A stretch of DNA of 64,000 bases from DAOTXS01 sp034433515 (GCA_034433515.1 DAOUAL010000019.1:34392-98391); one strand, 5' to 3'; shown: positions 7,414 to 15,501, counted from the first letter of the stretch. Notes: generated by a model not told the origin, from the letters alone. A program made the numbers and translations.

Positions 7414-8196
7414 ATGATAATTTACCCCGCCATTGATTTGCGTCACGGTCGCGTGGTGCGGTTGAAGCAAGGACGCGCGGACGCGGAAACTCAATACAGT
7501 GATGATCCGGCGCAAGTCGCAGTGCGTTGGCAAAGTGAAGGCGCGCAATGGTTGCACGTCGTCAATCTCGATGGCGCGTTTGGCGATGATTCAACCGCGA
7601 ATGCACGCGAATTAGCGCGCATCATTTCAAGTGTTTCGATTCCCGTGCAATTCGGCGGCGGCTTGCGCGACCTCGCGCGTATTGAAGCGGCATTGGCGCT
7701 GGGTGTCGCGCGCGTTGTGCTTGGCACGGCGGCAATCGAAAATCCGCAACTCGTCTCCGATGCCATCGCGCGCTGGGGCGCGGAGCGCATCGTCGTCGGC
7801 ATTGATGCGCGCGAGGGAAGGGTGGCAACGCGCGGCTGGGTTGCCCAATCAAATGTGAGCGCCATCGAATTGGCAAAGCAAATGCGCGCGCGCGGGGTTG
7901 AGCGAATCGTTTACACCGACATTGTACGGGATGGAATGTTGCAAGGTGTTGATGCAAACGCCATCGCCGAACTGGGGCGCGCGGCGAAGGTGCGCGTGAT
8001 TGCGTCGGGTGGCGTGGCAAGCGTGGAGGATGTAGATGCGCTGCGCGCTTATCGCGAGGTGGAGGGAGTGATTATTGGGCAAGCGTTGTATAACGGAAAC
8101 ATTTCTCTGAAAAAAGTGTTGAGTATTCAGTGTGCAGAAGTCAGAATTCAGAATTCAGTATGCAGAATTCAGAATTCAGGAAAGGAAGAGAAATGA
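7414..8196 (+). CDS. hisA: ProFAR isomerase HisA, with repeat-derived tail
   Basis: HisA isomerises ProFAR to PRFAR in a TIM barrel. The two phosphate-binding half-barrel signatures and the catalytic aspartates lie in YPAIDLRHGRVVRLKQG and VGIDAREGRVATRGW. I start at ATG 7414, not at the longer in-frame start at 7333 inside hisH. The last ~25 residues (after LKKVL) are encoded by an AGAATTCAG-type repeat and are absent from the family. Its stop overlaps the start of the next gene (ATGA). Confidence 0.93.
   Translation: MIIYPAIDLRHGRVVRLKQGRADAETQYSDDPAQVAVRWQSEGAQWLHVVNLDGAFGDDSTANARELARIISSVSIPVQFGGGLRDLARIEAALALGVARVVLGTAAIENPQLVSDAIARWGAERIVVGIDAREGRVATRGWVAQSNVSAIELAKQMRARGVERIVYTDIVRDGMLQGVDANAIAELGRAAKVRVIASGGVASVEDVDALRAYREVEGVIIGQALYNGNISLKKVLSIQCAEVRIQNSVCRIQNSGKEEK
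8119..8192 (+). repeat. GAATTCAG repeat at the hisA end and four-helix gene start
   Basis: Several copies of AGAATTCAG/TGCAGAA follow one another. The tract encodes the C-terminus of HisA and ends exactly at the RBS (GGAAGAG) of the four-helix-bundle gene, which suggests that gene arrived flanked by this repeat. Confidence 0.65.
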
Positions 8197-8630
8197 GTAA
8201 TGTGTACGCAACGAGTTATCGTGATTTGATTGTGTACCAAAAAGCGCGTGTGCTGCAGCGAGAGATTTTCTCGATCTCGAAAAAATTTCCCCGCGAAGAA
8301 ACATATGCTCTGACCGATCAGATTCGGCGATCAGCGCGTTCTATCAGCGCGAACTTGGCTGAAGCGTGGGCAAAGCGAAGGTATCCAGCGCATTTCCTGA
8401 GCAAGTTGACGGATGCGGAAGGCGAATTGTTCGAGACGCATCACTGGATTGAGACAGCCTTGGACTGTGAATACATTGATGCTCAGACTGCACAGCATTT
8501 GGTTGCACAATGCCAAGAAATCGGTCGTATGTTGGGAAGCATGATGAGCAAAGCAGAATTATTTTCTGGCGATGAATACAAGCGAGCACGTGAATCAGCG
8601 GCAGAATATTTTGTAAACACCGAACACTAA
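8193..8630 (+). CDS. Four-helix-bundle protein (S23/IVP family)
   Basis: The 145-residue product (YRDLIVYQKARVLQREIF, then ALTDQIRRSARSISANLAEA, KLTDAEGELFETHHWIETAL) matches the four-helix-bundle proteins first found as ORFs in 23S rRNA intervening sequences. They are widespread in environmental bacteria and their function is unknown. It interrupts the otherwise typical hisA-hisF junction, overlaps hisA by ATGA, and is flanked by short repeats on both sides (GAATTCAG before; AACACCGAACACTAAACACTG after). That suggests insertion as a unit. No link to histidine synthesis is implied. Confidence 0.85.
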   Translation: MSNVYATSYRDLIVYQKARVLQREIFSISKKFPREETYALTDQIRRSARSISANLAEAWAKRRYPAHFLSKLTDAEGELFETHHWIETALDCEYIDAQTAQHLVAQCQEIGRMLGSMMSKAELFSGDEYKRARESAAEYFVNTEH

Positions 8631-8655
8631 ACACTGACTACTGGATGTTGAACTC

Positions 8656-9423
8656 GTGTTAGCCAAACGCATTATTCCTTGCCTTGATGTGAAAGACGGA
8701 CGCGTCGTCAAAGGCGTAAATTTTGTACAACTGCGCGATGCGGGCGATCCGGTGGAACACGCCCAAGCGTACGATATGGCGGGCGCGGATGAGTTGGTAT
8801 TTCTCGACATTACGGCATCGTACGAACAGCGCGACATTTTGCTCGATGTGGTGCGCGCGGTGGCGGATCAAGTATTCGTTCCCTTTGCAGTTGGTGGCGG
8901 CGTGCGCACCATCGAAGATTTTCGCGGCATCTTGTTGGCAGGGGCAGACAAGGTCGCGGTGAATACGGCGGCGGTGGAAAATCCAACGGTCATCACGGAA
9001 GCGGCGGAGAAATTTGGATCGCAATGTGTGGTGGTGGCGATTGACGCAAAACGACGAACGCTGGAAAAGGCACGACGCTGGGAGGTTTACACTCATGGCG
9101 GACGCACACCAACCGGCAAAGACGTGCTCGAATGGGCGCGTGAAGTTGAACGATTGGGTGCAGGCGAAATTTTGTTGACGAGTATGGATCGCGACGGAAC
9201 GAAAGACGGCTATGACCTTGAATTGACGCGCGCCGTGGCGGACGCCGTTTCGATGCCGGTGATTGCCTCCGGCGGCGCGGGGCGTGTGGAACATTTCGCA
9301 GAAGCCATTCTCGACGGACATGCGAGTGCGGTGCTTGCGGCAAGTTTGTTTCACTTTGGTGAGTTGACAATCGCGCAGGTGAAGGAATATTTAGCGAGTC
9401 GCGGGATCGTGGTTCGGAAATAG
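8656..9423 (+). CDS. hisF: Imidazole glycerol phosphate synthase, cyclase subunit
   Basis: HisF receives ammonia from HisH and converts PRFAR to imidazole glycerol phosphate and AICAR. The TIM barrel starts RIIPCLDVKDGRVVKGVNF and carries the catalytic Asp in CLDVKDG and in LTSMDRDGTKDGYD. It starts with GTG at 8656. Length (255 residues) is normal. Confidence 0.96.
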   Translation: MLAKRIIPCLDVKDGRVVKGVNFVQLRDAGDPVEHAQAYDMAGADELVFLDITASYEQRDILLDVVRAVADQVFVPFAVGGGVRTIEDFRGILLAGADKVAVNTAAVENPTVITEAAEKFGSQCVVVAIDAKRRTLEKARRWEVYTHGGRTPTGKDVLEWAREVERLGAGEILLTSMDRDGTKDGYDLELTRAVADAVSMPVIASGGAGRVEHFAEAILDGHASAVLAASLFHFGELTIAQVKEYLASRGIVVRK

Positions 9424-9435
9424 TTAAACCGTAAT

Positions 9436-9590
9436 TACTCACCGCAGAGGCACAGAGAACGCAGCGTTTCATTTTTTTCTCCGCGCACTCGGCGTCTCTG
9501 CGGTAATTTGAGAATGGCTGAGCAGTTACGTTAAACCGCAAAGAACGCCAAGAGAAAAATAAATCTTTGCCCTGGGCGTCTTTAAAAGAG
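9436..9590. repeat. Palindromic spacer repeats between hisF and hisI
   Basis: Two elements lie back to back. One is an inverted repeat with ends ACCGCAGAGGCACAGAGAAC and GTCTCTGCGGTAA. The other is AACCGCAAAGAACGCCAAGAG paired with a CCCTGGGCGTCTTT-type end. They form the whole hisF-hisI spacer; no gene is seen. Confidence 0.7.
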
Positions 9591-9596
9591 GTCTTT

Positions 9597-9926
9597 ATGA
9601 GCGAAGAAATCAACTGGGATGTAAATGGGCTTGTGCCGGCTATTGTCCAAGATGCGACGACCAAACAGGTATTGATGCTCGCGTATATGAATGCCGAATC
9701 GTTCGCCAAGACGCTGGAAACCGGCAAGGCAACGTTTTGGAGTCGGCGACGCAAGCAGTTGTGGACGAAAGGCGAAACGTCCGGCAATATCCAGCGCGTC
9801 CGCGAAATCAAGTACGATTGCGATGGCGATGCGATCTTGTTGCTGGTTGAGCCGGCTGGTCCGGCGTGCCATACCGGCGAGGTGAGTTGTTTTTATCGGA
9901 GTTTAGGGACGACGAAGGACGAATGA
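9597..9926 (+). CDS. hisI: Phosphoribosyl-AMP cyclohydrolase
   Basis: HisI opens the adenine ring of phosphoribosyl-AMP using zinc. The 109-residue protein has SRRRKQLWTKGETSGN, the metal-binding YDCDGDAILL and GPACHTGEVSCFYR with its Cys and His ligands. I start at ATG 9597 after AGAGGT. Its C-terminal residues TTKDE and stop codon come from a GACGAA repeat that also supplies the hisE start. It is separate from HisE, not fused as in enterobacteria. Confidence 0.95.
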   Translation: MSEEINWDVNGLVPAIVQDATTKQVLMLAYMNAESFAKTLETGKATFWSRRRKQLWTKGETSGNIQRVREIKYDCDGDAILLLVEPAGPACHTGEVSCFYRSLGTTKDE

Positions 9927-9929
9927 CGA

Positions 9930-10214
9930 ATGGCGGATATTCTCAACCAACTCTACGGGCGCATCCAAGCGCGCAAAATCAATGCGCCACCCGATTCTTA
10001 CACGGCTAAACTGTTTGTAGCGGGCGAAGACGAGATCGTCAAAAAAATTGGGGAAGAGGCGATTGAGGTGATTGTAGCGGTAAAAGGGCAGGGGAATGAA
10101 CGTATCGTTTCTGAAACCGCTGATTTGATTTATCACACGATGGTGTTGTTAGCATCGCGTGGAATCGAATGGCGTGCGGTGGAAGCTGAATTGGCACGCC
10201 GCTACAAAGCGTGA
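9930..10214 (+). CDS. hisE: Phosphoribosyl-ATP pyrophosphohydrolase
   Basis: HisE removes pyrophosphate from phosphoribosyl-ATP, step two of the pathway. This 94-residue all-alpha MazG-fold protein shows the metal-binding KKIGEEAIEVIVAVKG and SETADLIYHTMVLLA. It starts four bases after the hisI stop within the sequence GACGAATGACGAATGGCG, so a repeat supplies both codons. It is the last gene of the his operon. Confidence 0.95.
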   Translation: MADILNQLYGRIQARKINAPPDSYTAKLFVAGEDEIVKKIGEEAIEVIVAVKGQGNERIVSETADLIYHTMVLLASRGIEWRAVEAELARRYKA

Positions 10215-10239
10215 AAGTAAAATTTAAGGTACGTGTGGA

Positions 10240-10268
10240 TTGACACTCGGCAATGATAGTGATATATT
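10240..10268 (+). promoter_or_regulatory. Promoter of the LysW lysine cluster
   Basis: A perfect TTGACA (10240-10245), a 17-bp spacer and TATATT (10263-10268) are present 26 bases after hisE. Transcription should start near 10275, about 310 bases before lysW, leaving a long leader. Confidence 0.8.
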
Positions 10269-10274
10269 CAACGC

Positions 10275-10441
10275 ACGAAATACTTGTGATCTTGGATTGG
10301 ATGGACGCAGACCCACGTGCTTCCCGTTGTTTCAAAATGATGTTACGCACGCTGTGGTTCAAACCGTCTAGCCCTAAGGGATGGGATGAATCGCGCGCGC
10401 GTTTTCTTTGCCCTCCCTCGGATTTCATCGGGAGGGTTTTT
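10275..10441 (+). promoter_or_regulatory. Structured leader of the lysine cluster with terminator
   Basis: The leader ends in an intrinsic terminator (CCCTCCC at 10411-10417, GGGAGGG at 10430-10436, then five Ts). Upstream are CCCTAAGGG and a GATGAATC that could pair with the loop of the terminator (GATTTCATC), so an alternative fold is possible. I see no lysine-riboswitch or T-box consensus and no Lys-rich leader peptide. It is probably an attenuator of an unrecognised class. Confidence 0.5.
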
Positions 10442-10586
10442 ATTCACTTACCTTAAAGGAGTTGCTCATTCGCCTTCGGCGCACCAGCAGAGAGATGAAA
10501 ATAAGCGAGTGAGCTCGTAGTACGGCGATTGAGCGCCCGCGCGATGAATCGCGCGACGACAAACCTATTTTCAGAGGAGTCGAACG
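10442..10586. repeat. Spacer with palindromic repeat before lysW
   Basis: The spacer holds CTCGTAGTACGGCGATTGAG followed by CGCGCGATGAATCGCGCG, a relative of the hairpin at 23142-23196. A GAGGAG Shine-Dalgarno for lysW lies at its end. No gene is seen. Confidence 0.5.
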
Positions 10587-10751
10587 ATGAAAGCGAATTG
10601 TCCCGAATGCGAAGCCGAGATCGAAATGGCAAAGCCCTTGCGCGGCGAGCTTGTAGTGTGTCCCGATTGTGGCACCGAGTTGGAAGTGGTGAGCGAGAAT
10701 CCCTTACAATTCGATCTCGCGCCGCAAGAAGAAGAGGATTGGGGCGAGTAA
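10587..10751 (+). CDS. lysW: LysW amino-group carrier protein
   Basis: LysW carries alpha-aminoadipate (or glutamate) on the gamma-carboxyl of its C-terminal Glu while the later enzymes convert it to lysine, protecting the amino group. The 54-residue protein has a zinc ribbon (CPEC and CPDC, residues 5-8 and 25-28), an acidic body and the diagnostic C-terminal EDWGE. GAGGAG precedes ATG 10587, and lysX follows after one base. The lysW-lysX pair is characteristic of the AAA pathway of Thermus, Deinococcus and Chloroflexota. Confidence 0.95.
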   Translation: MKANCPECEAEIEMAKPLRGELVVCPDCGTELEVVSENPLQFDLAPQEEEDWGE

Positions 10752-10752
10752 A

Positions 10753-11616
10753 ATGAAAATTGGCGTCCTCTATTCTCGTGTGCGCGTCGAAGAAAAATTA
10801 TTGTTCGATGCGTTAGACGCACGCGGCATCCCGTATGATCGCATTGATGATCGCGAGGTGATTTTCGATTTGCAAGACCCCCGCCCGTGGCAGCAGTACG
10901 ATGTGGTGTTGGAGCGTTGCATTAATCACTCACGCGCACTCAACGCGCTCAAGATTCTCAACGATTGGGGTATCCCGACGGTGAACACCGCCCACGTGGC
11001 AAGCATTTGCGGCGATAAACTGGCGACTTCGACGGCGCTGGTGCATCACGGGGTGCCCACGACGCGCATCAAAGTCGCGTTCACGCCGGATTCGGCAATC
11101 CAAGCCATCGAAGAATTGGGGTATCCGGTCATTCTCAAGCCAGCGGTGGGGTCGTGGGGACGCTTGCTCTCCAAGATCAACGATCGCGAAGCCGCCGAAG
11201 CCGTCTTGGAACACAAAGAAATCCTGGGTTCGTACCACCACTCGATTTTCTACATTCAAGAGTACATTAAAAAGCCGGGGCGCGATATTCGTGCGTTTGT
11301 CATCGGCGATGAAACGGTGGGTGCGATTTATCGGTACTCGGAACATTGGATTACCAACACCGCGCGCGGGGGGCAAGCAACCGGCTGTCCCGTCACGCCC
11401 GAGTTGAACCAGATTTGTGTCGCAGCGGCAAAGGCGGTGGGTGGCGGCATTGTGGGGGTGGACTTGTTGGAAGACCCGGATCGCGGCTTGCTGGTCAACG
11501 AAGTAAACTATACGATTGAATTTCGCAACAGTATCACGACAACTGGCGTGGACATTCCGCAACGCATTCTGGATTATGTAGTGGCAGTGGGGCGCCGGGA
11601 AATCCAAGTGTTGTAA
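10753..11616 (+). CDS. lysX: LysW-alpha-aminoadipate ligase LysX (ATP-grasp)
   Basis: LysX links alpha-aminoadipate to the C-terminal Glu of LysW at the cost of ATP. The ATP-grasp fold shows in VILKPAVGSWGRLLSKIND, FYIQEYIKKPGRDIRAFVIG and the metal-binding LVNEVNYTIEFRNS near the C-terminus. Length (287 residues) fits. It is adjacent to lysW and followed by homocitrate synthase, which favours lysine over arginine synthesis. Confidence 0.93.
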   Translation: MKIGVLYSRVRVEEKLLFDALDARGIPYDRIDDREVIFDLQDPRPWQQYDVVLERCINHSRALNALKILNDWGIPTVNTAHVASICGDKLATSTALVHHGVPTTRIKVAFTPDSAIQAIEELGYPVILKPAVGSWGRLLSKINDREAAEAVLEHKEILGSYHHSIFYIQEYIKKPGRDIRAFVIGDETVGAIYRYSEHWITNTARGGQATGCPVTPELNQICVAAAKAVGGGIVGVDLLEDPDRGLLVNEVNYTIEFRNSITTTGVDIPQRILDYVVAVGRREIQVL

Positions 11617-11668
11617 TTTCAGATTTCAGATTGCAGATTGTAGATTTAGATCTGAAATTTGCCATCTG
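11617..11668 (+). repeat. ATTTCAGATT-type palindromic repeat
   Basis: Units of ATTTCAGATT and CAGATTGTAGATT are followed by the complement ATCTGAAATTTGCCATCTGA. A close relative is inserted inside lysT at 13581-13648. Confidence 0.7.
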
Positions 11669-11681
11669 AAATTGGAGGGCT

Positions 11682-12851
11682 ATGTCTCTCGAACAATTTA
11701 ATATCATCGAATCTACGCTGCGCGAAGGTGAGCAGTTTGTGGGCGCACACTTTACCACCGATGACAAACTTCGCATTGCTGATGCGCTCGATGAGTTTGG
11801 CGTCGAATATATCGAACTGACCTCACCGTTGGCGTCGCCGCAAAGTTTTGAAGATGCCTGTTTGATTGCGCGACGAGGTCTCAAAGCCAAAATCCTCACC
11901 CACATTCGTTGTCATATCGAAGATGCTAAAAAGGCACTCGAGACCGGCGTCCACGGGATTGATCTCGTGATCGGCACGTCGTCGTACCTGCGCGAGTTTA
12001 GTCACGGGCTGGCAATGAGCCAAGTGATTGATCGCGCGGTCGAGGTGCTCTCGTGGATTCGCGCGCAAGCACCCCACATCGAATTGCGCTTTAGCACCGA
12101 GGATTCGTTCCGCAGCGAAGAAGCCGATTTGTTCCGGGTCTATCTTGCCGTAGATCAAGTAGGCGTGGATCGGTTTGGCATTGCGGACACGGTGGGGGTG
12201 GCAACCCCCTTGCAGGTTTATCAATTGGTGTCGGGTTTGCGGCGCTTGGTGAAAGCCGGCATCGAGTTTCACGGACACAACGATTCGGGCTGTGCGATTG
12301 CGAATGCGGTCACGGCATTGGAAGCCGGCGCCACGCACATTGACACCAGCATCCTGGGGATCGGTGAACGGAATGGCATCGCGCCGCTGGGTGGTTTCAT
12401 CGCGCGGATGTACGCCATCAATCGCGATCTGGTCAAGAAAAAATACAAACTGAAGAAATTACGCAAACTCGACGAGATGATTGCGACTATGGTGGGGGTA
12501 GGTATTCCGTTCAACAATTACATCACCGGTGTTACCGCGTTCACGCACAAAGCCGGCATTCACGCCAAAGCGATTCTCAATCAGCCGGAGACGTACGAGA
12601 TTTTGAATCCCAAAGATTTTGGTATGACGCGCTATATCAGCATTGCGCACAAGTTGACCGGTTGGAACGCCATCAAGGATCGCGCGGAACAACTGGGCTT
12701 GTCCCTCACCGATGATCAGATCAAAGAGGTTACCGCGCATGTCAAAGCGTTGGCGGATCAGAAAAAGATTGATCTAAACGATGTGGACGAGTTGTTGCAT
12801 CGTTGGGCGAACGGCGCGACGGAAATGACTAATGAGCCAATGAGCAAATGA
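11682..12851 (+). CDS. Homocitrate synthase
   Basis: It condenses acetyl-CoA and 2-oxoglutarate to homocitrate, the entry step of the AAA lysine route. The DRE-TIM barrel starts IIESTLREGEQFVGAHF (STLREGEQ in place of DTTLRDGEQ) and shows the metal-binding FHGHNDSGCAIANA and the C-terminal FTHKAGIHAKAIL. Homocitrate rather than isopropylmalate synthase is inferred from the lysW/lysT/lysU context and the STLREGEQ motif. The C-terminal MTNEPMSK is repeat-like. Its stop overlaps the lysT start. Confidence 0.92.
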   Translation: MSLEQFNIIESTLREGEQFVGAHFTTDDKLRIADALDEFGVEYIELTSPLASPQSFEDACLIARRGLKAKILTHIRCHIEDAKKALETGVHGIDLVIGTSSYLREFSHGLAMSQVIDRAVEVLSWIRAQAPHIELRFSTEDSFRSEEADLFRVYLAVDQVGVDRFGIADTVGVATPLQVYQLVSGLRRLVKAGIEFHGHNDSGCAIANAVTALEAGATHIDTSILGIGERNGIAPLGGFIARMYAINRDLVKKKYKLKKLRKLDEMIATMVGVGIPFNNYITGVTAFTHKAGIHAKAILNQPETYEILNPKDFGMTRYISIAHKLTGWNAIKDRAEQLGLSLTDDQIKEVTAHVKALADQKKIDLNDVDELLHRWANGATEMTNEPMSK

Positions 12852-14179
12852 TCAAGATGTCGAATGGCAAGACGTTTGCAGAAAAAGCGCTCGCGCGCGC
12901 GGCGGGCTTGCGTGAGGTCGTGGCTGGGCAAATCGTGGATGCGGTGCCGGACGTGGTGCTTTCGCACGACAATACAGCGGCGATTGTAAAAATTTTTCGT
13001 GCGCTCGGCGTGGCACGCGTGAAATATCCGGAACGCTTGGCGATTACCCTCGATCATGCGGTCCCAGCCCCCACGACGCAACACGCGCAGAATCACGCGG
13101 AGGTGCGCAAGTTTGTCGCAGAGCAAGGCATCGCCAATTTTTTTGAAGTGGGACGCGGCATCTGTCATCAAGTCTTGAGCGAAGAAGCCATCGTGTTGCC
13201 GGGTCAATTGATTCTGGGGGCCGATTCGCATACCACGCATTATGGCTGGCTCGGCGCGTTTGGGGCAGGCATCGGTCGGAGTGAAGTCGCGGCACTCTGG
13301 GCAACCGGCGAATTGTGGCTCCGCGTCCCGGAATCCATCAAGATCGTCGTTGAAGGTGAATTGCCGCGCGGCGTAACGTCGAAAGATTTGTGCTTGCGCA
13401 TCATCGGCGATTTGAAAGCGGATGGCGGTCTGTACGCCTCCGTCGAATTTCATGGCTCGACTATTTCGCAACTCTCGCTTGAAGCGCGGATGGTGATCCC
13501 GAATATGATGGCGGAGTTTGGGGCGAAGAATGCGTACTTGCCGCCGGATGAGGCGGTGTTTGAGTGGCTGGTGCGACGCAAAATTTCAGATTTCAGAGTT
13601 CGGATTTCAGATTCTCAATCGGCAATCTACCATCTAAAATCTGAAATTGCAAACGGCGCGCTCTACCCCGATGATGATGCCACGTACATCGCGATCCATC
13701 GCTACGATGCTTCAATACTTGAGCCATACGTCGCGTGCCCACATCGCGTTGACAATGTGAAACCGTTGTCGCAGGTGCGCGGCGTACGCGTGCATCAAGC
13801 GTTCATCGGTACGTGCACCAATGGTCGCCTTGAAGATTTGGCGGCGGCGGCAGAAATTCTTCGTGGTAAAAAACTCGCGCGTGGGACGCGCTTGCTGGTG
13901 ATCCCGGCATCGTCCCAGGTTTTGAGCGAAGCGTTGGCACGCGGATACATTCAAACGTTCGTCGAAGCGGGCGCGGTGATCGGCGTGCCGGGATGCGGTC
14001 CATGCATGGGCAATCATATGGGCATTCCGGCGCCGGGGGAGGTGACGATTTCGACGGCGAATCGGAATTTTCGCGGTCGAATGGGGACGCGCGACGCGGA
14101 AATTTATTTGGCAAGTCCGGCGGTGGTGGCTGCGAGTGCCATCGCCGGCGTGATTGCGGATCCGCGAGAGAGCGCATGA
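12848..14179 (+). CDS. lysT: Homoaconitase large subunit, with in-frame repeat insertion
   Basis: LysT and LysU isomerise homocitrate to homoisocitrate through a 4Fe-4S cluster. Cluster cysteines are seen in IGTCTNGRLEDL and PGCGPCMGNH, substrate-loop residues in GADSHTTHYGWLGAFG, and cluster-proximal FEVGRGICHQV. An extra ~22 residues (ISDFRVRISDSQSAIYHLKS) replace a normally shorter surface loop near residue 248; they are encoded by the palindromic repeat at 13581-13648. The reading frame continues intact. It overlaps both neighbours by ATGA. Confidence 0.92.
   Translation: MIKMSNGKTFAEKALARAAGLREVVAGQIVDAVPDVVLSHDNTAAIVKIFRALGVARVKYPERLAITLDHAVPAPTTQHAQNHAEVRKFVAEQGIANFFEVGRGICHQVLSEEAIVLPGQLILGADSHTTHYGWLGAFGAGIGRSEVAALWATGELWLRVPESIKIVVEGELPRGVTSKDLCLRIIGDLKADGGLYASVEFHGSTISQLSLEARMVIPNMMAEFGAKNAYLPPDEAVFEWLVRRKISDFRVRISDSQSAIYHLKSEIANGALYPDDDATYIAIHRYDASILEPYVACPHRVDNVKPLSQVRGVRVHQAFIGTCTNGRLEDLAAAAEILRGKKLARGTRLLVIPASSQVLSEALARGYIQTFVEAGAVIGVPGCGPCMGNHMGIPAPGEVTISTANRNFRGRMGTRDAEIYLASPAVVAASAIAGVIADPRESA
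13581..13648 (+). repeat. Palindromic repeat inserted in frame in lysT
   Basis: AATTTCAGATTTCAGA at the left and its complement TCTAAAATCTGAAATT at the right frame a short centre. The same family occurs outside genes at 11617-11668. It adds ~22 codons without a stop. Confidence 0.78.
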
Positions 14180-14766
14180 ACCCTAACCTCGCGGCGCTTT
14201 TCCAAGAACTGGAAAGGTTTCAGCAGGTGAACGATGCGCGGGAGACCGAGTCGGCGCGCCGCATGCTCAACATCACGCACGACACGGGCGAGTTTCTAGT
14301 CTTGCTTGCTCGCGCGGTGGATGCGCGCCGCATCCTCGAACTGGGCACCTCGAATGGCTATTCAACGTTATGGCTCGCGTACGCCGTGCAACCGATGGAG
14401 GGCCGCGTGATCACGGTTGAACGTTCACCCTACAAAGCCGAATTGGCGCGCGAAAATTTCAAACGCGCCTCGCTCGAAGCGTGGATTGATTTGCAGCTAG
14501 GCGAGGCGGGTGCTTTTCTAAAACAGCAAGCCGATTCATCGTTTGGGTTCATCTTTTTGGATTGCGAACGCAAACGTTACGTTGAATGGTGGAAGGATTT
14601 ACAGCGCGTCTTGGCGCCGGGCGGCTTGCTCGTTGCCGATAACGCGGTCTCGCACGCGCGCGACATTGAACCGTTCATTCAAGTGGTTCAGCAAACGCCG
14701 GGCTATGTAACATCGGTTGTGCCCATTGGCAATGGCGAACTAGTGATACTCAAAGAAGCGTATTGA
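14176..14766 (+). CDS. Class I SAM O-methyltransferase (caffeoyl-CoA type)
   Basis: The 196-residue protein has the SAM-binding motif LELGTSNGYSTLWLA, acidic ITVERSP, FIFLDCERKRY and APGGLLVADNAVSH, as in the O-methyltransferase family 3. The substrate is unknown. It starts at ATG 14176, overlapping the lysT stop, so it is translationally coupled. It has no known part in lysine synthesis; it separates the two homoaconitase subunit genes together with the next three genes. Confidence 0.85.
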   Translation: MNPNLAALFQELERFQQVNDARETESARRMLNITHDTGEFLVLLARAVDARRILELGTSNGYSTLWLAYAVQPMEGRVITVERSPYKAELARENFKRASLEAWIDLQLGEAGAFLKQQADSSFGFIFLDCERKRYVEWWKDLQRVLAPGGLLVADNAVSHARDIEPFIQVVQQTPGYVTSVVPIGNGELVILKEAY

Positions 14767-14812
14767 GGCGCGGCTCGCTCCAGAGCAGCGCCGATGGCCA
14801 AGGAGGGGGAAG

Positions 14813-15202
14813 ATGCCCGACAAAACAATCACGCAAAAACTTGGTATCAAAGAAGGTCATCAAGTCTTTATCGCCAATGCACCGCGAGGGTACAAAGCCA
14901 CCTTGGGTGCCTTGCCCAAACGCGCACGCCTTCTTGGCAAGCCGGTGGCACCCCTTGATGTGATCCAAGTCTTTGTGGCAAATCGCAAAGAGTTGGAAAC
15001 GCATTTGCCTAAATTAAAACCGTTACTTGCTCCAGACGGTATGTTATGGGTAACCTATCTCAAAGGCACCTCCAAAACTAAAACGGACATCAATCGCGAT
15101 AGCATTCGCGCGTATGCCAAATCGTTGGGCTTGGAAGCCGTGGCGATTTTTTCCGTTGACGAAGACTGGTCGGCAGTACGACTAAAACTGCTCAAAGGAT
15201 GA
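14813..15202 (+). CDS. DUF3052 family protein
   Basis: This 129-residue protein resembles DUF3052 (KLGIKEGHQVFIANAPRGY; DVIQVFVANRKELETHLPKL; LWVTYLKGTSKTKTDINRDS; DEDWSAVRLKLL). The family occurs in actinobacteria and Chloroflexota and has no known function. GGAGGGG precedes ATG 14813, which is a strong translation signal. Confidence 0.8.
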   Translation: MPDKTITQKLGIKEGHQVFIANAPRGYKATLGALPKRARLLGKPVAPLDVIQVFVANRKELETHLPKLKPLLAPDGMLWVTYLKGTSKTKTDINRDSIRAYAKSLGLEAVAIFSVDEDWSAVRLKLLKG

Positions 15203-15205
15203 TGA

Positions 15206-15486
15206 ATGTCCAAAACGTTCAATGGCCCCAACTGTGCCGCGCCGCTCGATTATGATGACAGCCCCACTCTCACAATCACGGGCTCCTTTTGCCAAAGTTC
15301 GGTCCTCGTCCCAGCGGAACTGCGCACCGAAGCATCGTTCACCTTAGCGAACTTGCCGGACATTGCCGGTCAATCACAAAACGTGGCAGAGAGGGCTCGC
15401 TTGGGCAGATGGCGTTCAACGATCAGAACGAATTGATTGCAGTGGCGCGGGATCGCGTGCTCAAGTACGCGTTGCGTTCAAAATAG
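15206..15486 (+). pseudogene. Decayed zinc-ribbon / NHL-type gene
   Basis: The start reads MSKTFNGPNCAAPLDYDD and then TGSFCQSSVLVPAELR. It looks like an N-terminal zinc ribbon (CPNC...CSFC) in which the first and third Cys are now Gly. The frame stops at 15436. A second frame continues to 15486 as FNDQNELIAVARDRVLKYAL, resembling an NHL repeat end. I read this as a gene with point mutations, a frameshift and probably a large central deletion. The parent is not certain. Confidence 0.55.
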
Positions 15487-15501
15487 ATTTGCGAGGTTCA
15501 A

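Noticed and set aside
10275..10441. Lysine riboswitch or T-box
   Set aside because: No conserved lysine-riboswitch core or T-box sequence could be found by eye; left as an unclassified leader.
10253..10456. 67-codon frame in the lysine-cluster leader as a leader peptide
   Set aside because: It begins upstream of the predicted transcription start, spans the terminator, is long, and has no run of Lys codons or RBS.
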